Positions 1 through 8,994 are shown, numbered from the stretch's first letter. The stretch: DNA of 39,183 nt from Microbacterium sp. Leaf159 (GCF_001423615.1 NZ_LMOU01000001.1:430525-469707); one strand, 5' to 3'. The notes: generated by a model from the letters alone, not told the origin. Numbers and translations: made by a program.

Positions 1-3000
1 AGACGGCGACGGCGACGGGGTCGTATGTGATCGTGCAGGCGGATGTGGATGCGGGTCGTGTGGTGAACACGGCGTCGGCGTCTGGTGTGCCGGCGCGGAG
101 TGAGCCGATCACGGTGGTGTCGCCGGAGAGTGTGGTGGCGACGGTCGCTGCGGCTCCGGCGGTGTCTGTGACCGATTCCGGTGCGTTGGCTCCGGGAGCG
201 ACCGGACGGGCCGGTGATGTGGTGACGTGGACGTATGTCCTCACCAATGACGGCAACGTGACTCTGACCGGCGCCGCCCTCGCAGACGCCCTCGTCGGTG
301 CGTCCGCGCCCGCCTATGTGTGGCAGGGCACGGAGGGCGTCCTCGTGCCAGGTCAGTCGGTCACCGCGACAGCGACGTACGTCCTGACCCAGGCCGACGT
401 CGACGCGGGCAGCGTCACCAGCCTCGTCACCGGAACCGGCACACCGCCGACGGGTGCTCGGGCTGCGGCCACGACGCCCGCCACCGTGTCGCTCGTCGCA
501 GCTCCCGGTCTCGTGTTCACGAAGACGGGCGGCCTGGATGCCGCGGGCGCGAACAGCGCCGGAGATGGCGTGACCTTCGACTTCCGCATCGAGAACACCG
601 GCACCGTGACGCTCTCGGGCGTGGCGATCACGGATGAGCTCGTCGGCATCGGACCGATCACCGTCGACTGGCCCGCTGCCGCGGGTGTGCTCGCGCCGGG
701 ACAGATCGCACGCGGCACGGCGACCTACGACATCAGCCAGGAGGACGTCGATCGGGGATCCGTGCAGAACACGGCATCCGTCCGCGGCACGACGCCGGCC
801 GGTGAGGTGCTCTCGACCCGTTCGACGATCGAGCCCATCCAGACAGCCGAGCACGATCCGTCGATCCAGACGGTCAAGGGCGGCTCGTACGTCAGCGGCA
901 CGGGCGGTGTCGGCAGCATCATCGAGTACACGTTCGACATCACGAACACCGGAAACGTGACCCTGCGCCTCATCCGCCTGCAGGACGACCTGGAGGGTCT
1001 GGGCACCCCGCAGATCGAGTTCCCGTCGGCCACCGGCATCCTTCCGCCCGGGGGAACCGCGACCGGCGTCGCCCGGTACACGGTGACCCAGGACGACGTC
1101 GATGCCGGCTCGATCACGAATGTCGCCACGTCGTTCGGAACCTCCCCGCGCGGAGTCGTCGTCTCCGACAGCTCCGCCCCGTTCACGATCGCCACGGACA
1201 CACCGACCAACCCTGAGCAGGCGATCCGTGCGACCCAGACCGCCGGACTCGCCGCCGGAGACGTCGGTGTGCTCGGAGACTCGGTCGACTACACCTTCAC
1301 GATTGAGAACACCGGCAACACGACCCTCAACGGAGTGACCCTCAGCAACACGGTGACGGGACTCACCGGCTTCGTCTACACGTGGCCGGATGCGGCGAAC
1401 CCGGGTCGCCTGCTGCCCGGACAGACCGTGACGATCACGGCGTCGCATCTGATCACGCAGGCGGATGTCGATGCGGGCACCGTCCGCAACACGGCGACGG
1501 GTTCCGGCACGCCCCCGACGGGTGCAGCCGTCAGCAGTCGCACGCCGATGACGATCGTGCCGCTGGTGGGAGGCACGGGATCCCTCGACGTCTCGAAGAT
1601 CGGCACGCGCCTGGGCGACGGCAGCGTCGGCACACAGATCAGGTACGACTTCGTGATCACGAACACCGGCACCTTCTCGCTCTCCTCCGTCGCGCTGACC
1701 GACTCGCTCGACGGACTGTCCGACATCTCCTACGGAGCATGGCCGGACGCGGTCGGAAGTCTCGCGCCGGGAGGATCCGTCACCGCGACGGCGACCTACA
1801 CGCTGCTGCAGTCGGACATCGACGCGGGCGAGGTGCGGAACATCGCGTCGGCCGGTGCGCTGACGCCGGGCGGTGACCCGGTGACCGCCGATTCCCCGGA
1901 GTCGGTCGTCACGACCATCGCTGCGGCTCCGGCGATCGACCTCGAGAAGTCCCAGGTGCTCGCGCAGGGCGCCACCGGTCGCCCCGGTAACCTCGTCGAG
2001 TACACCTTCACGTTCACGAACACCGGGAACACCACGCTTCGCGGTGTCACGCTCTCCGACGGTCAGGCGGGTCTCAGCGCGCTCGGCATCGCGTGGCCGG
2101 GCGAGATCGGTGTGCTGGCTCCCGGCCAGTCGGCGACGGCGACCGCGACCTACACCTTGACCCAGGCGGATGTCGACGCGGGTGTCATCACCTCGGTCGC
2201 GGTGGCCACGGGAGACGGCGACGGCACGATCGTGCGCGACGAGTCCCCGGGTGAGACGGTCATCACCGCGGCACCCGCTCTCACGCTCGAGAAGACGGCG
2301 GAACTCAACGGCGCAGCGCAGCAGGGCGGCGGCATCCGGTACGTGGTGACGGTGACCAACACCGGCAACGTCACGCTGTCCGATGTCGAGGTGACCGATG
2401 AGCTCGCCGGACTCGGTGCACCGACCGTGACCTGGCCCGGTACGCCGGGCGTGCTGGCCGCAGGCCAGAGCGTGACCGTCACGGCCGATTACGTGATCAC
2501 GGCCGCGGACGTCGTGCGCCAGCACATCGAGAACACCGCCTCCGTGGTGGGCACCGCGCCGGACGGCTCGACCGTCGACGCATCCGACTCCGTGCGGGTG
2601 GAGGTGCCCGACGCCCCGAGCATCAGTCTCGGCATGAGCATCTCGGTCAAGGACGGCCAGAAGGGCTTCGCGGGCGACACCTTGATCTTCCGCTACACCG
2701 TTACGAACACCGGCACCACGACTCTCACCGGCGTGCGCATCGCCGACCCGTACCCGGGGCTCTCGGCGATCACTTACGCGTGGCCCGGTGAGCCCGGCGT
2801 GCTGCTCCCCGGCCAGAGCGTCACAGCGACCGCCACCGTGATCATCACCCCCGCGATGGAAGGCACCGTGGTGACCTCTCGCGCTGTGGTGACGAGCGTC
2901 GAGGCGGAGTCCGGGGTGCAGGTGCTCGACGTCGCCTCAGACGCGGTGAACCTCCCGCAGCCGACCCCGACGGGCCTGCTTCCCTTCACGGGCGGCGGCG

Positions 3001-3110
3001 ACCCGCTGCCTCTGGTCGGCGGGTCCGCACTGCTGCTGCTCGCCGGCCTCGTGCTGATGCTCGCCGCACGCCGTCGTCGCTCGATGCGCCCCCAGAACCT
3101 CTCCTCCTAG
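1..3110 (+). CDS. Repeat-built LPFTG-anchored surface protein (5' end outside window)
   Basis: The reading frame is open from base 3, and the first residues match the end of the internal repeats, so the gene starts upstream of the window. The visible part has about eight tandem modules of roughly 110-120 residues. Each carries a conserved N-T-G-N-x-T-L-x-G-V strand, a W-P-x-x-x-G-x-L-x-P-G-Q turn and an ending like T-Q-A-D-V-D-A-G. These are Ig-like beta-sandwich modules of the DUF11/DUF7507 kind found in bacterial surface stalks. The C-terminus has a sortase signal: LPFTG at nt 2979-2993, then a hydrophobic helix and an Arg-rich tail. The protein should therefore be covalently attached to the cell wall and exposed. 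Adhesion or a stalk role is inference; the ligand-binding part, if any, would be in the missing N-terminus. Codon use in the first ~240 bases differs from the rest. Confidence 0.88.
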   Translation, partial: TATATGSYVIVQADVDAGRVVNTASASGVPARSEPITVVSPESVVATVAAAPAVSVTDSGALAPGATGRAGDVVTWTYVLTNDGNVTLTGAALADALVGASAPAYVWQGTEGVLVPGQSVTATATYVLTQADVDAGSVTSLVTGTGTPPTGARAAATTPATVSLVAAPGLVFTKTGGLDAAGANSAGDGVTFDFRIENTGTVTLSGVAITDELVGIGPITVDWPAAAGVLAPGQIARGTATYDISQEDVDRGSVQNTASVRGTTPAGEVLSTRSTIEPIQTAEHDPSIQTVKGGSYVSGTGGVGSIIEYTFDITNTGNVTLRLIRLQDDLEGLGTPQIEFPSATGILPPGGTATGVARYTVTQDDVDAGSITNVATSFGTSPRGVVVSDSSAPFTIATDTPTNPEQAIRATQTAGLAAGDVGVLGDSVDYTFTIENTGNTTLNGVTLSNTVTGLTGFVYTWPDAANPGRLLPGQTVTITASHLITQADVDAGTVRNTATGSGTPPTGAAVSSRTPMTIVPLVGGTGSLDVSKIGTRLGDGSVGTQIRYDFVITNTGTFSLSSVALTDSLDGLSDISYGAWPDAVGSLAPGGSVTATATYTLLQSDIDAGEVRNIASAGALTPGGDPVTADSPESVVTTIAAAPAIDLEKSQVLAQGATGRPGNLVEYTFTFTNTGNTTLRGVTLSDGQAGLSALGIAWPGEIGVLAPGQSATATATYTLTQADVDAGVITSVAVATGDGDGTIVRDESPGETVITAAPALTLEKTAELNGAAQQGGGIRYVVTVTNTGNVTLSDVEVTDELAGLGAPTVTWPGTPGVLAAGQSVTVTADYVITAADVVRQHIENTASVVGTAPDGSTVDASDSVRVEVPDAPSISLGMSISVKDGQKGFAGDTLIFRYTVTNTGTTTLTGVRIADPYPGLSAITYAWPGEPGVLLPGQSVTATATVIITPAMEGTVVTSRAVVTSVEAESGVQVLDVASDAVNLPQPTPTGLLPFTGGGDPLPLVGGSALLLLAGLVLMLAARRRRSMRPQNLSS

Positions 3111-3134
3111 CAATCCGCACTGAAAGGCCACACG

Positions 3135-3617
3135 ATGCTGAACCTGAGCTCAACCTCCCCGTCCACCGCAGGACGCCGCACGGCGACCAAGGGGGTGGTC
3201 GTGGCCGGCATCGCCGTGGCTCTCGGCCTCGTCCTCGCCGGGTGCACGGACTCCGCCCCCGAGCCCACGCCCACGCCGACCGCGACCGAGCAGGCCGAAG
3301 CGGGCGTCACGGACATCACCGACACGCCTGGCTCCGGTGAAGGTCTCGTGGGCGCGCTCGCGGATGCCGAGGTCAAGACGTGCGAGCTCGCGGGCGACCA
3401 CTGGGAGATCGCGGGTTCGGTGACGAACTCCAGCGAAGCCGCGGCGTCGTACCGGATCTACGTCTCGCTGCTCACCGAGGGCGGCGACACGCGGTCGCTC
3501 ACCCAGGTCGACGTCGAGTCGATCGATGCCGGCGCGAGCGCCGACTGGGAGACGTCGGTCGCCGTGGAGGACGACGCCCTCGACTGCGTGCTCCGCGTCG
3601 AGCGCTACGCCTCCTGA
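3135..3617 (+). CDS. Small secreted lipoprotein
   Basis: A 160-residue protein with an Arg/Lys-containing N-terminus, a hydrophobic stretch and a lipobox L-V-L-A-G-C with the lipidated cysteine at residue 37. A Thr/Pro-rich linker follows, then a compact domain of about 95 residues with two cysteines near its ends (in K-T-C-E-L and D-C-V-L-R). The domain resembles FxLYD-type beta domains that mediate extracellular contacts, but the match is by eye only. The start ATG is supported by GAAAGG seven bases upstream. It follows the LPFTG surface protein by 24 bases on the same strand, so the two are probably co-transcribed and both act outside the membrane. Function unknown. Confidence 0.75.
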   Translation: MLNLSSTSPSTAGRRTATKGVVVAGIAVALGLVLAGCTDSAPEPTPTPTATEQAEAGVTDITDTPGSGEGLVGALADAEVKTCELAGDHWEIAGSVTNSSEAAASYRIYVSLLTEGGDTRSLTQVDVESIDAGASADWETSVAVEDDALDCVLRVERYAS

Positions 3618-3618
3618 C

Positions 3619-3633
3619 GCGCGGGCGCCGCGC
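3619..3633. terminator. Bidirectional hairpin between convergent genes
   Basis: A GCGCGG arm (3619-3624), a 3-base loop and a CCGCGC arm (3628-3633) fill the 16-base gap between the convergent lipoprotein and photolyase genes. It is a plausible GC-only terminator stem; no T-tract follows on either strand. Confidence 0.4.
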
Positions 3634-4983
3634 TCACGACGTCGACTGGGCGGACCGCTTGACGACGTCGTAGGCGGCGAGAGCCGCCTTGCGGGTGGCG
3701 GCGAGGTCGACGATCGGCTCGGTCGGCGCATCCGATGCCCATTCCGAGATGTACAGGCCGTGCGGATCGAACTTCTTGGCCTGGAGCTCGGGGTTGAACA
3801 CGCGGAAGTACGGTGCCGCATCGGCTCCCGATCCGGCGACCCACTGCCAGTTGAACGGGTTGCTCGCGCCGTCGGCGTCGACGAGCGTGTCCCAGAACCA
3901 CTCCTCGCCGCGCCGCCAGTCGATCAGCAGGTTCTTGACGAGGAACGACGCGGTGACCATGCGCACGCGGTTGTGCATGAAGCCGGTGTGCCAGAGTTCT
4001 CGCATCCCGGCATCCACCAGAGGCACACCGGTGTCGCCGTGCTGCCACGCAGCGAGCTGGGCCGGGTCGAGGCGCGGCCAGGGGAACGCGTCGAACTGAC
4101 GGCGCAGGTTCACGGTCGCCAGATCAGGGGAGTGGAACACCGTGTGCCACGCGAACTCGCGCCAGCCCAGCTCCGAGAGGAATCCCGCGGCACCGTGCGC
4201 GTCGACCGCTTCGTGCCAGACGGTGAACGGGCTCAGCTCGCCCCAGCGCAGTCGCGGCGAGAGCAGCGAGGTGGCTCCGGCGGACGGCTCGTCCCTCGCC
4301 CGGTCGTATGTGCCGATGTCGTCGTGAAGGAACGATCTCAGCCGGGCCCGTGCAGCAGGCTCGCCGGGCTCCCACGTCTCGCGCAGGCCGCCGGCCCAGT
4401 CAGGTCGCGTCGGCAGCAGGCCCCAGTCGTCGAGGTCGTCGGAGGCGGGGCTGGGTGATGCCCCGTCGAGGCTCCGTGGTGCGGGGAGCGGCGCGCGGGG
4501 CGCGGGGAGGGCGAGGCAGGCACGCCAGAACGGTGTGAACACCGAGAAGTGCGTGCCACCTCCGGTCTTCACCGTCCACGGCTCGTGCAGCAGAGAGCCG
4601 GCGAAGGATGCGACCTCGAGCCCGTCGTCGCGGAGCGACGTCTTCAACGCCGCGTCGACGTCGCGCTCCGCTCCTCCGTACCGGCGATTCCAGAACACGG
4701 CGCTCGCTCCCGTGTCCGCCACAGCCTCGCGGACGACGCGCTCGGCGGGCCCACGGCGCAGCGTCAACGTCGCCCCGAGCTCACGCAGCCGCCCGCTCAG
4801 CGAGTCGAGCGAGTGGTGCAACCACCAGCGCGCAGCGCCGCCCAGCGGACGGATGCCGGGGGACTCCTCGTCGAGCACGTAGAGCACGACGATCGGCTCG
4901 TTGCGATCGATCGCTGCCCGCAGCGCCGGGTTGTCGGCGAGGCGGAGGTCGTCACGGAGCCACACGATCGAGGGGGAGGACAT
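3634..4983 (-). CDS. phr: Deoxyribodipyrimidine photolyase / cryptochrome family
   Basis: A 449-residue flavoprotein of the photolyase/cryptochrome family, expected to split UV-induced pyrimidine dimers using blue light. The N-terminal Rossmann-like antenna domain begins I-V-W-L-R-D-D-L-R-L-A-D-N-P-A-L, the classic class I opening. The C-terminal FAD domain has G-W-R-E-F-A-W-H, H-N-R-V-R-M-V-T-A-S-F-L-V-K and N-W-Q-W-V-A-G-S-G-A-D-A-A-P-Y-F-R. Length fits the family. The pre-domain segment reads G-A-S-N-P-F-N-W-Q-W rather than the commoner G-G-W-Q-W form, so a sub-family assignment needs a tree. A GAGAAT hexamer ends exactly six bases before the ATG, suggesting a leaderless transcript. It lies 57 bases downstream of a DoxX-like gene on the same strand. 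Repair rather than photoreception is the likelier role. Confidence 0.93.
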   Translation of the reverse strand: MSSPSIVWLRDDLRLADNPALRAAIDRNEPIVVLYVLDEESPGIRPLGGAARWWLHHSLDSLSGRLRELGATLTLRRGPAERVVREAVADTGASAVFWNRRYGGAERDVDAALKTSLRDDGLEVASFAGSLLHEPWTVKTGGGTHFSVFTPFWRACLALPAPRAPLPAPRSLDGASPSPASDDLDDWGLLPTRPDWAGGLRETWEPGEPAARARLRSFLHDDIGTYDRARDEPSAGATSLLSPRLRWGELSPFTVWHEAVDAHGAAGFLSELGWREFAWHTVFHSPDLATVNLRRQFDAFPWPRLDPAQLAAWQHGDTGVPLVDAGMRELWHTGFMHNRVRMVTASFLVKNLLIDWRRGEEWFWDTLVDADGASNPFNWQWVAGSGADAAPYFRVFNPELQAKKFDPHGLYISEWASDAPTEPIVDLAATRKAALAAYDVVKRSAQSTS

Positions 4984-5040
4984 GGCTCCATTCTCGCCCG
5001 TGCGACGGAATCGGCGGAGAGGGGTTGCGTGCCGCCGACC

Positions 5041-5460
5041 TCAGCGGCTACGACGCCGGCCGCGGCCCGCCGGGAGAGGCTCGGGAGCGGTCGCCCACAG
5101 GGCCCACAGCACGAGCAGCGGCTGGAGGAACAGCCGCCCGAAGCGCCGCGCCTCGGTGTCGAGACCAGGGGTCGAGCGGTGGGTCCGCCACTGGTGCACG
5201 TTCCCCGGCAGAACGGCGACGAAGAACGCGGCGGTCGCGATGCCGACGCGTCGCCGCTCCTTGGGCAGCGCGACGAGTCCCACAGCGAGCGCGACCTCGG
5301 CAGCACCGGAGGCGATCACGATCGCGTCCTTGTCGAGGCGGGTGGCCTTCGTCGCCCAGTCCGGGACGACGACCCGGAATCCGCGGGTGCTCACGAAATG
5401 GACGATGCCGATCGCCCCCAGGGCGAGTGCGAGGATCCAACGCGCCAGTGCTCTGATCAT
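5041..5460 (-). CDS. DoxX-like four-helix membrane protein
   Basis: A 139-residue integral membrane protein with four predicted helices, roughly residues 5-23, 46-66, 72-90 and 108-125, and a basic C-terminal tail (G-R-G-R-R-R-S-R). The pattern, including a small-residue helix with an internal Glu (G-A-A-E-V-A-L-A) and the L-P-G-N-V-H-Q-W motif, matches the DoxX/DoxD-like family, whose members are mostly uncharacterised; some associate with redox or thiol stress. A TAGCGT hexamer (5467-5472, minus) lies six bases before the ATG, so it may have its own leaderless promoter. It sits between an alpha/beta hydrolase and the photolyase on the same strand. No specific function can be assigned. Confidence 0.72.
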   Translation of the reverse strand: MIRALARWILALALGAIGIVHFVSTRGFRVVVPDWATKATRLDKDAIVIASGAAEVALAVGLVALPKERRRVGIATAAFFVAVLPGNVHQWRTHRSTPGLDTEARRFGRLFLQPLLVLWALWATAPEPLPAGRGRRRSR

Positions 5461-5466
5461 CCGCTC

Positions 5467-5472
5467 ACGCTA
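5467..5472 (-). promoter_or_regulatory. -10-like hexamer for DoxX-like gene
   Basis: TAGCGT read on the minus strand fits the actinobacterial TAnnnT -10 pattern and ends six bases before the ATG, so the start codon would be at or next to the transcription start. No clear -35 is visible. Confidence 0.4.
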
Positions 5473-5522
5473 CCCCGACGGCATCCGAGGGCACGCTGTT
5501 CGCCGGGGCGCGTCGCACCGGG

Positions 5523-6473
5523 TCAGTGGGCGGCGAGCAGGCGATCAGCCTCCCACCGCCGGAACCCGTCTGCGATCGCGGGGGCGTGCGTGTGATGCAG
5601 GTAGTGCTCGCCGTCGAGAGAGATGACCGTCCCGTCGTCGACCTCCGCCGCCTGACGATCGTGCAGGTCGATCCACTCCGGATTGCCGGCGTTGTCGGCG
5701 ACCACGAACAGCAGGAGGGGGAGTCCGGTGGGAAAGCCGGTGCCCGCGGCATCCGCGAAGTTGGTCCGGATGTGCGTCATCTCGTCGAGGTAGGTGGGGG
5801 TGAGCGAGTTCCGGTGGCTGATCAGCGACATCTGGTCGCGCGTGCGGTCGTCGTAGTCCAGGCCGTCGAGACCGTCACCGGTCATCTGCGCGGCGAGGCG
5901 GATCAGGCCGAGGTTCTTCGCCGCGGCCAACAGGCCGGTGGGGAAGACCGTGTCCATGTTCGGCTGACCCGGCACACTGGTGTCGATCCCGACGAAGGCC
6001 GTCACCTCGTCCGCATACCTGTTCGTGTACTCGATCGCATAGAGGCCCGCGATCGAGTGCCCCATCAGGACGTAGCGGTCGACCTCGAGCGACTGCAGCG
6101 CCTCGTGGATCTCCTCGACGATGTTGTCGGTCGTCCGCGCCCGCTCGGTGCCGTCGCTCAGACCGTAGCCGAACGGCTCGACGACGATGACGCGGTGATC
6201 CTGCGCGAGGTCTGCGACCAGAGGCCCGAAGTCGAGGGCCGGAGAAGCGGTGCCGAAGCCGGGGAGCAGAACGACGTCCTGATCGCCCTCGCCGGTGATG
6301 ACCACGTTCATCGACCGTCCGTCGACGGACACGGTCTGGCCGTAGGACTCGATGCGGTTCTTCTCCGTCTCGGTCGACACGGCGTTCACCACGGTCGTGG
6401 TCGTCAGCCCGACCGCCAGCACGGTGCCGATGGCCCCCGCAACGATCAGGGCTCTTCTGAGGGACTTGCGCAC
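5523..6473 (-). CDS. Membrane-anchored alpha/beta hydrolase
   Basis: A 316-residue alpha/beta-hydrolase fold protein. The N-terminus (R-K-S-L-R-R-A-L then a hydrophobic run) is a signal anchor or signal peptide, putting the catalytic domain outside the membrane. The nucleophile elbow G-H-S-I-A-G has Ser140; an acid is likely in F-V-V-A-D-N and the catalytic His in G-E-H-Y-L-H-H. The oxyanion region is L-L-P-G-F-G-T. The frame stays open far upstream, but that part is antisense to the histidine kinase. GTG at 6473 is preferred because GGGAAGG lies five bases before it; GTG at 6494 is the alternative. The substrate is unknown (esterase, lipase or haloperoxidase-like). It is the first gene of a minus-strand run with the DoxX-like gene and photolyase. 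Confidence 0.82.
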   Translation of the reverse strand: MRKSLRRALIVAGAIGTVLAVGLTTTTVVNAVSTETEKNRIESYGQTVSVDGRSMNVVITGEGDQDVVLLPGFGTASPALDFGPLVADLAQDHRVIVVEPFGYGLSDGTERARTTDNIVEEIHEALQSLEVDRYVLMGHSIAGLYAIEYTNRYADEVTAFVGIDTSVPGQPNMDTVFPTGLLAAAKNLGLIRLAAQMTGDGLDGLDYDDRTRDQMSLISHRNSLTPTYLDEMTHIRTNFADAAGTGFPTGLPLLLFVVADNAGNPEWIDLHDRQAAEVDDGTVISLDGEHYLHHTHAPAIADGFRRWEADRLLAAH

Positions 6474-6653
6474 GATGGCCTTCCCGGCGCGCACGGGTGT
6501 CGGGAGGGTGGCGCGCGCCTGTCCTTCCAGCCTGGATCGTGGAATCCGCGGGCGCGTCAGCCCGGCGTGGACACCTCGGTACCGCGTTCGCAGTACGCGG
6601 GAGTCATCCGTCGGGCGGATCCGGAGCGGGTGCAGACACGAAATACTGGATGC
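6474..6653. promoter_or_regulatory. Divergent promoter region, hydrolase / histidine kinase
   Basis: These 180 bases separate two divergent genes and should hold both promoters. On plus, AATACT (6642-6647) ends six bases before the kinase ATG, again the leaderless spacing. A small palindrome CGGATCCG (6616-6623) overlaps an ATCCG/CGGAT inverted repeat (6606-6620) and could be an operator, but its size is unremarkable for GC-rich DNA. Nothing else was recognised. Confidence 0.35.
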
Positions 6654-7841
6654 ATGCCGACCACCCGTGCCACCCGAGACGGGTTCCGGATGAGCGATGT
6701 CCTCGTGGTCGCGCTGATCGTGATCTTCGCCGTCCTGCCGTTCCCCGACGAGACCTTCAGGACCACGGGGATGCTCCTCATCCCGGCACTCGCGCCGGCC
6801 GTGATCATCCCCTTCAGGCGCCGGTGGCCGCTCGCCGCGCTGGGCGTCAGCCTGGCGTGCGTGGTCGCCGTCGCCGCGGCGGGGTCGATCTCGCCGAGCG
6901 CGCTCCTCGCCGTCGCGATCGCCTGCTACGCGGTGCTCGATGGTCTCGGGCGCCGCATCGGTGTGCTCGCCCTCGGCGCGTCGGTCGTGGTCGCCTTCCT
7001 GGCCGACGGATGGGCGCTCGGAGGCGACCTCTTCGATTCGACGGCTCTGCAGTTCATCCTGATCATCCTCCTGGGCGCAGCGCTGGGGGACACCGCCCGC
7101 TCGCGACGGGAGTTCGCCGTGGCGATGACCGAGCGCGCAGAGCGGGCCGAGCGCAATCGCGACGATGAGGCGCGCAGACGGGTCGCGGAAGACAGGGTGC
7201 GGATCGCCCGCGACCTGCACGACGTGGTCGCGCATCAGATCGCCGTGATCAGCCTGAACGCGGGAGTCGCCTCGTCTTCTCTCGAGACTCGACCCGAGCG
7301 TGCACGCGAGGCCCTGACAACCGTGCGCAGCGCCTCACGGACGGTTCTGGCCGACATCGGCGGACTCATGACGCTTTTGCGCGCCGACACCGACGCTGAC
7401 ACCGACACCGACCCTGACACAGCCGAGCGCGAGGGTGAGCTCCACCCGCAGAGCGGGCTGGCCGACCTGGATGCGCTCCTTGTCGGTTTCCGTGCTGCCG
7501 GACTCCGCATCGATCTGCGGAGTCCTCACCGCAGCCTCGCTCTGTCGCCGGCCGGCGATCACGTCGCCTATCTGGTGCTGCAGGAGGCCCTCACCAACGC
7601 GCACAAGCACGGCCGCGGCGGCACCGCGACCGTCGCCCTCCGCACCGAAGGGGCTGCGGTGCACCTGACGATCGTGAACCCGACCGCGCACGAGTCGTCG
7701 GATCCTCCCCGTGCCGGCCACGGGCTGCGTGGACTGCAGGAACGCGTCGCCGCCGTCGGAGGTGCCGTGCACTTCGGCAGCGAGGGCGGAGTCTTCTCGC
7801 TCGAGGCGTGGATCCCGACCGCGGCGGTCGCGAAGCCATGA
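6654..7841 (+). CDS. Sensor histidine kinase, HisKA_3 (NarL-system type)
   Basis: A 395-residue membrane sensor kinase. The first ~150 residues hold about five hydrophobic helices with short loops and no large extracellular domain, so the signal is probably sensed within the membrane. A short coiled segment leads to the HisKA_3 dimerisation box R-I-A-R-D-L-H-D-V-V-A-H with phospho-acceptor His189. The ATPase domain has the N-box Q-E-A-L-T-N-A-H-K-H-G and the glycine box G-H-G-L-R-G-L-Q-E-R-V. Between them is a low-complexity Asp/Thr stretch (nt 7384-7422) that probably forms a linker. The ATG start was chosen over the long upstream frame because the upstream part is antisense to the hydrolase. 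It overlaps the response regulator by four bases (ATGA), so the two form one system. Confidence 0.92.
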   Translation: MPTTRATRDGFRMSDVLVVALIVIFAVLPFPDETFRTTGMLLIPALAPAVIIPFRRRWPLAALGVSLACVVAVAAAGSISPSALLAVAIACYAVLDGLGRRIGVLALGASVVVAFLADGWALGGDLFDSTALQFILIILLGAALGDTARSRREFAVAMTERAERAERNRDDEARRRVAEDRVRIARDLHDVVAHQIAVISLNAGVASSSLETRPERAREALTTVRSASRTVLADIGGLMTLLRADTDADTDTDPDTAEREGELHPQSGLADLDALLVGFRAAGLRIDLRSPHRSLALSPAGDHVAYLVLQEALTNAHKHGRGGTATVALRTEGAAVHLTIVNPTAHESSDPPRAGHGLRGLQERVAAVGGAVHFGSEGGVFSLEAWIPTAAVAKP

Positions 7842-8542
7842 CGATCTCGGTGCTCGTGGTCGACGACCAGCCTCTCGTGCGGCATGCCGTGCGGGACATC
7901 CTCGTCGATGGCGGTCTTCTCGTGGTCGGGGAGGCATCCAACGGGCGTGATGCGGTGAATGCGGTCGTCGATACCGCGCCGGATGTCGTACTGATGGACA
8001 TCAGGATGCCGGAACTCGACGGCATCGCCGCCACGTCACTCATCTGCGCGGACGCACCCGCCTCCGCAGACGGAGATGCGTCGCACCGCCCGCGGGTGCT
8101 GATCCTGACGACTTTCGAGGACGACGAGAACGTCGTCGCAGCGCTGCGCGCGGGCGCGAGCGGATTCATCGGCAAGGGTGCCGAACCCGACGAGATCGTC
8201 CGCGCCGTGCGCACCGTGCACCAGGGGGAGGCGCTGCTCTCATCATCCGCGACCCGGGCGCTGATCGAGCGGGCGCTGATCGAGCGTACGGTGCGTCGTG
8301 GCGGAGCACCGCGTTCGGAGCGCTGGGTGGACGTGCTCGCTCCGCTGACGCCACGGGAGCGCGAGGTTCTCGAGCTCGTCGCCGAGGGACTCACGAATCA
8401 TGACATCGCCATCCGGCTGACGATCTCGCCGCACACTGCGAAGACCCACGTGAACCGCATCATGGCGAAGGTCTCGGCGAGCGACAGGGCGCAACTCGTG
8501 ATCCTCGCGTACGAGTCGGGCTTGGTGACGGCCGGCAGCTGA
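7838..8542 (+). CDS. NarL/LuxR-type response regulator
   Basis: A 234-residue response regulator paired with the upstream kinase. The receiver domain starts [10 protein letters not shown]; the phosphorylated aspartate is D54 in V-L-M-D-I-R-M-P. A short Ala/Asp-rich insertion follows helix 3. The C-terminal LuxR helix-turn-helix runs from [15 protein letters not shown] to [14 protein letters not shown]. The linker contains a perfect 15-bp tandem duplication (8256-8270 and 8271-8285) encoding the repeated pentapeptide A-L-I-E-R. The start overlaps the kinase stop, giving translational coupling. Such pairs usually control nearby envelope or transport genes, but no target is evident here. Confidence 0.94.
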   Translation: MTISVLVVDDQPLVRHAVRDILVDGGLLVVGEASNGRDAVNAVVDTAPDVVLMDIRMPELDGIAATSLICADAPASADGDASHRPRVLILTTFEDDENVVAALRAGASGFIGKGAEPDEIVRAVRTVHQGEALLSSSATRALIERALIERTVRRGGAPRSERWVDVLAPLTPREREVLELVAEGLTNHDIAIRLTISPHTAKTHVNRIMAKVSASDRAQLVILAYESGLVTAGS

Positions 8543-8576
8543 CACGCGGGTCGCGGGTCTTTGCCACACTGAGTGC

Positions 8577-8936
8577 ATGACCGTCCTGCGCATCAGCATC
8601 CTCTTCGTGCTCGCCGCCGTCGCCGAGATCGGCGGGGCGTGGCTGATCTGGCAGGCGGTCAAGGAGAACCGGGGGTGGCTGTTCGCGGTGCTCGGGGTCA
8701 TGGCGCTCGGCGCGTATGGATTCATCGCGGCGCTGCAGCCCGACGCGAACTTCGGACGCGTGCTCGCCTCGTACGGCGGCGTGTTCATCGCGGGATCCCT
8801 GGCGTGGGGGATCATCATCGACGGCTTCAAGCCCACGATCTGGGACTGGGTCGGCTCGGCGATCGCGCTGGTCGGTGCGGCGATCATCATCCTGGCGCCG
8901 ACGGCCGCGAACACCGCGACCGAGGCGGTGTCGTAG
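8577..8936 (+). CDS. ynfA: YnfA family (UPF0060) membrane protein
   Basis: A 119-residue protein almost entirely composed of four hydrophobic helices. It matches the YnfA/UPF0060 family, small membrane proteins related to SMR drug exporters: an early [10 protein letters not shown] motif with a membrane Glu, [11 protein letters not shown], and [11 protein letters not shown] near the third helix. YnfA proteins have been proposed as cation or biocide efflux pumps; the substrate here is unknown. CACACT ends six bases before the ATG, consistent with an unlinked leaderless promoter 34 bases after the response regulator. Confidence 0.88.
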   Translation: MTVLRISILFVLAAVAEIGGAWLIWQAVKENRGWLFAVLGVMALGAYGFIAALQPDANFGRVLASYGGVFIAGSLAWGIIIDGFKPTIWDWVGSAIALVGAAIIILAPTAANTATEAVS

Positions 8937-8962
8937 CGGTCAGCAGCCCCCGGGCATGCGAG

Positions 8963-8968
8963 TAGCCT
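8963..8968 (+). promoter_or_regulatory. -10-like hexamer for thrS
   Basis: TAGCCT fits the TAnnnT -10 pattern. It lies 26 bases before the favoured thrS start, leaving a short leader with GGAG (8985-8988) six bases before GTG 8995. Confidence 0.35.
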
Positions 8969-8994
8969 AGATCCAGACCCAGATGGAGTGTGCA

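Noticed and set aside
5526..6653. In-frame extension upstream of the histidine kinase
   Set aside because: It is antisense to the alpha/beta hydrolase and contains no membrane or sensor-like segment; ATG 6654 gives a normal kinase.
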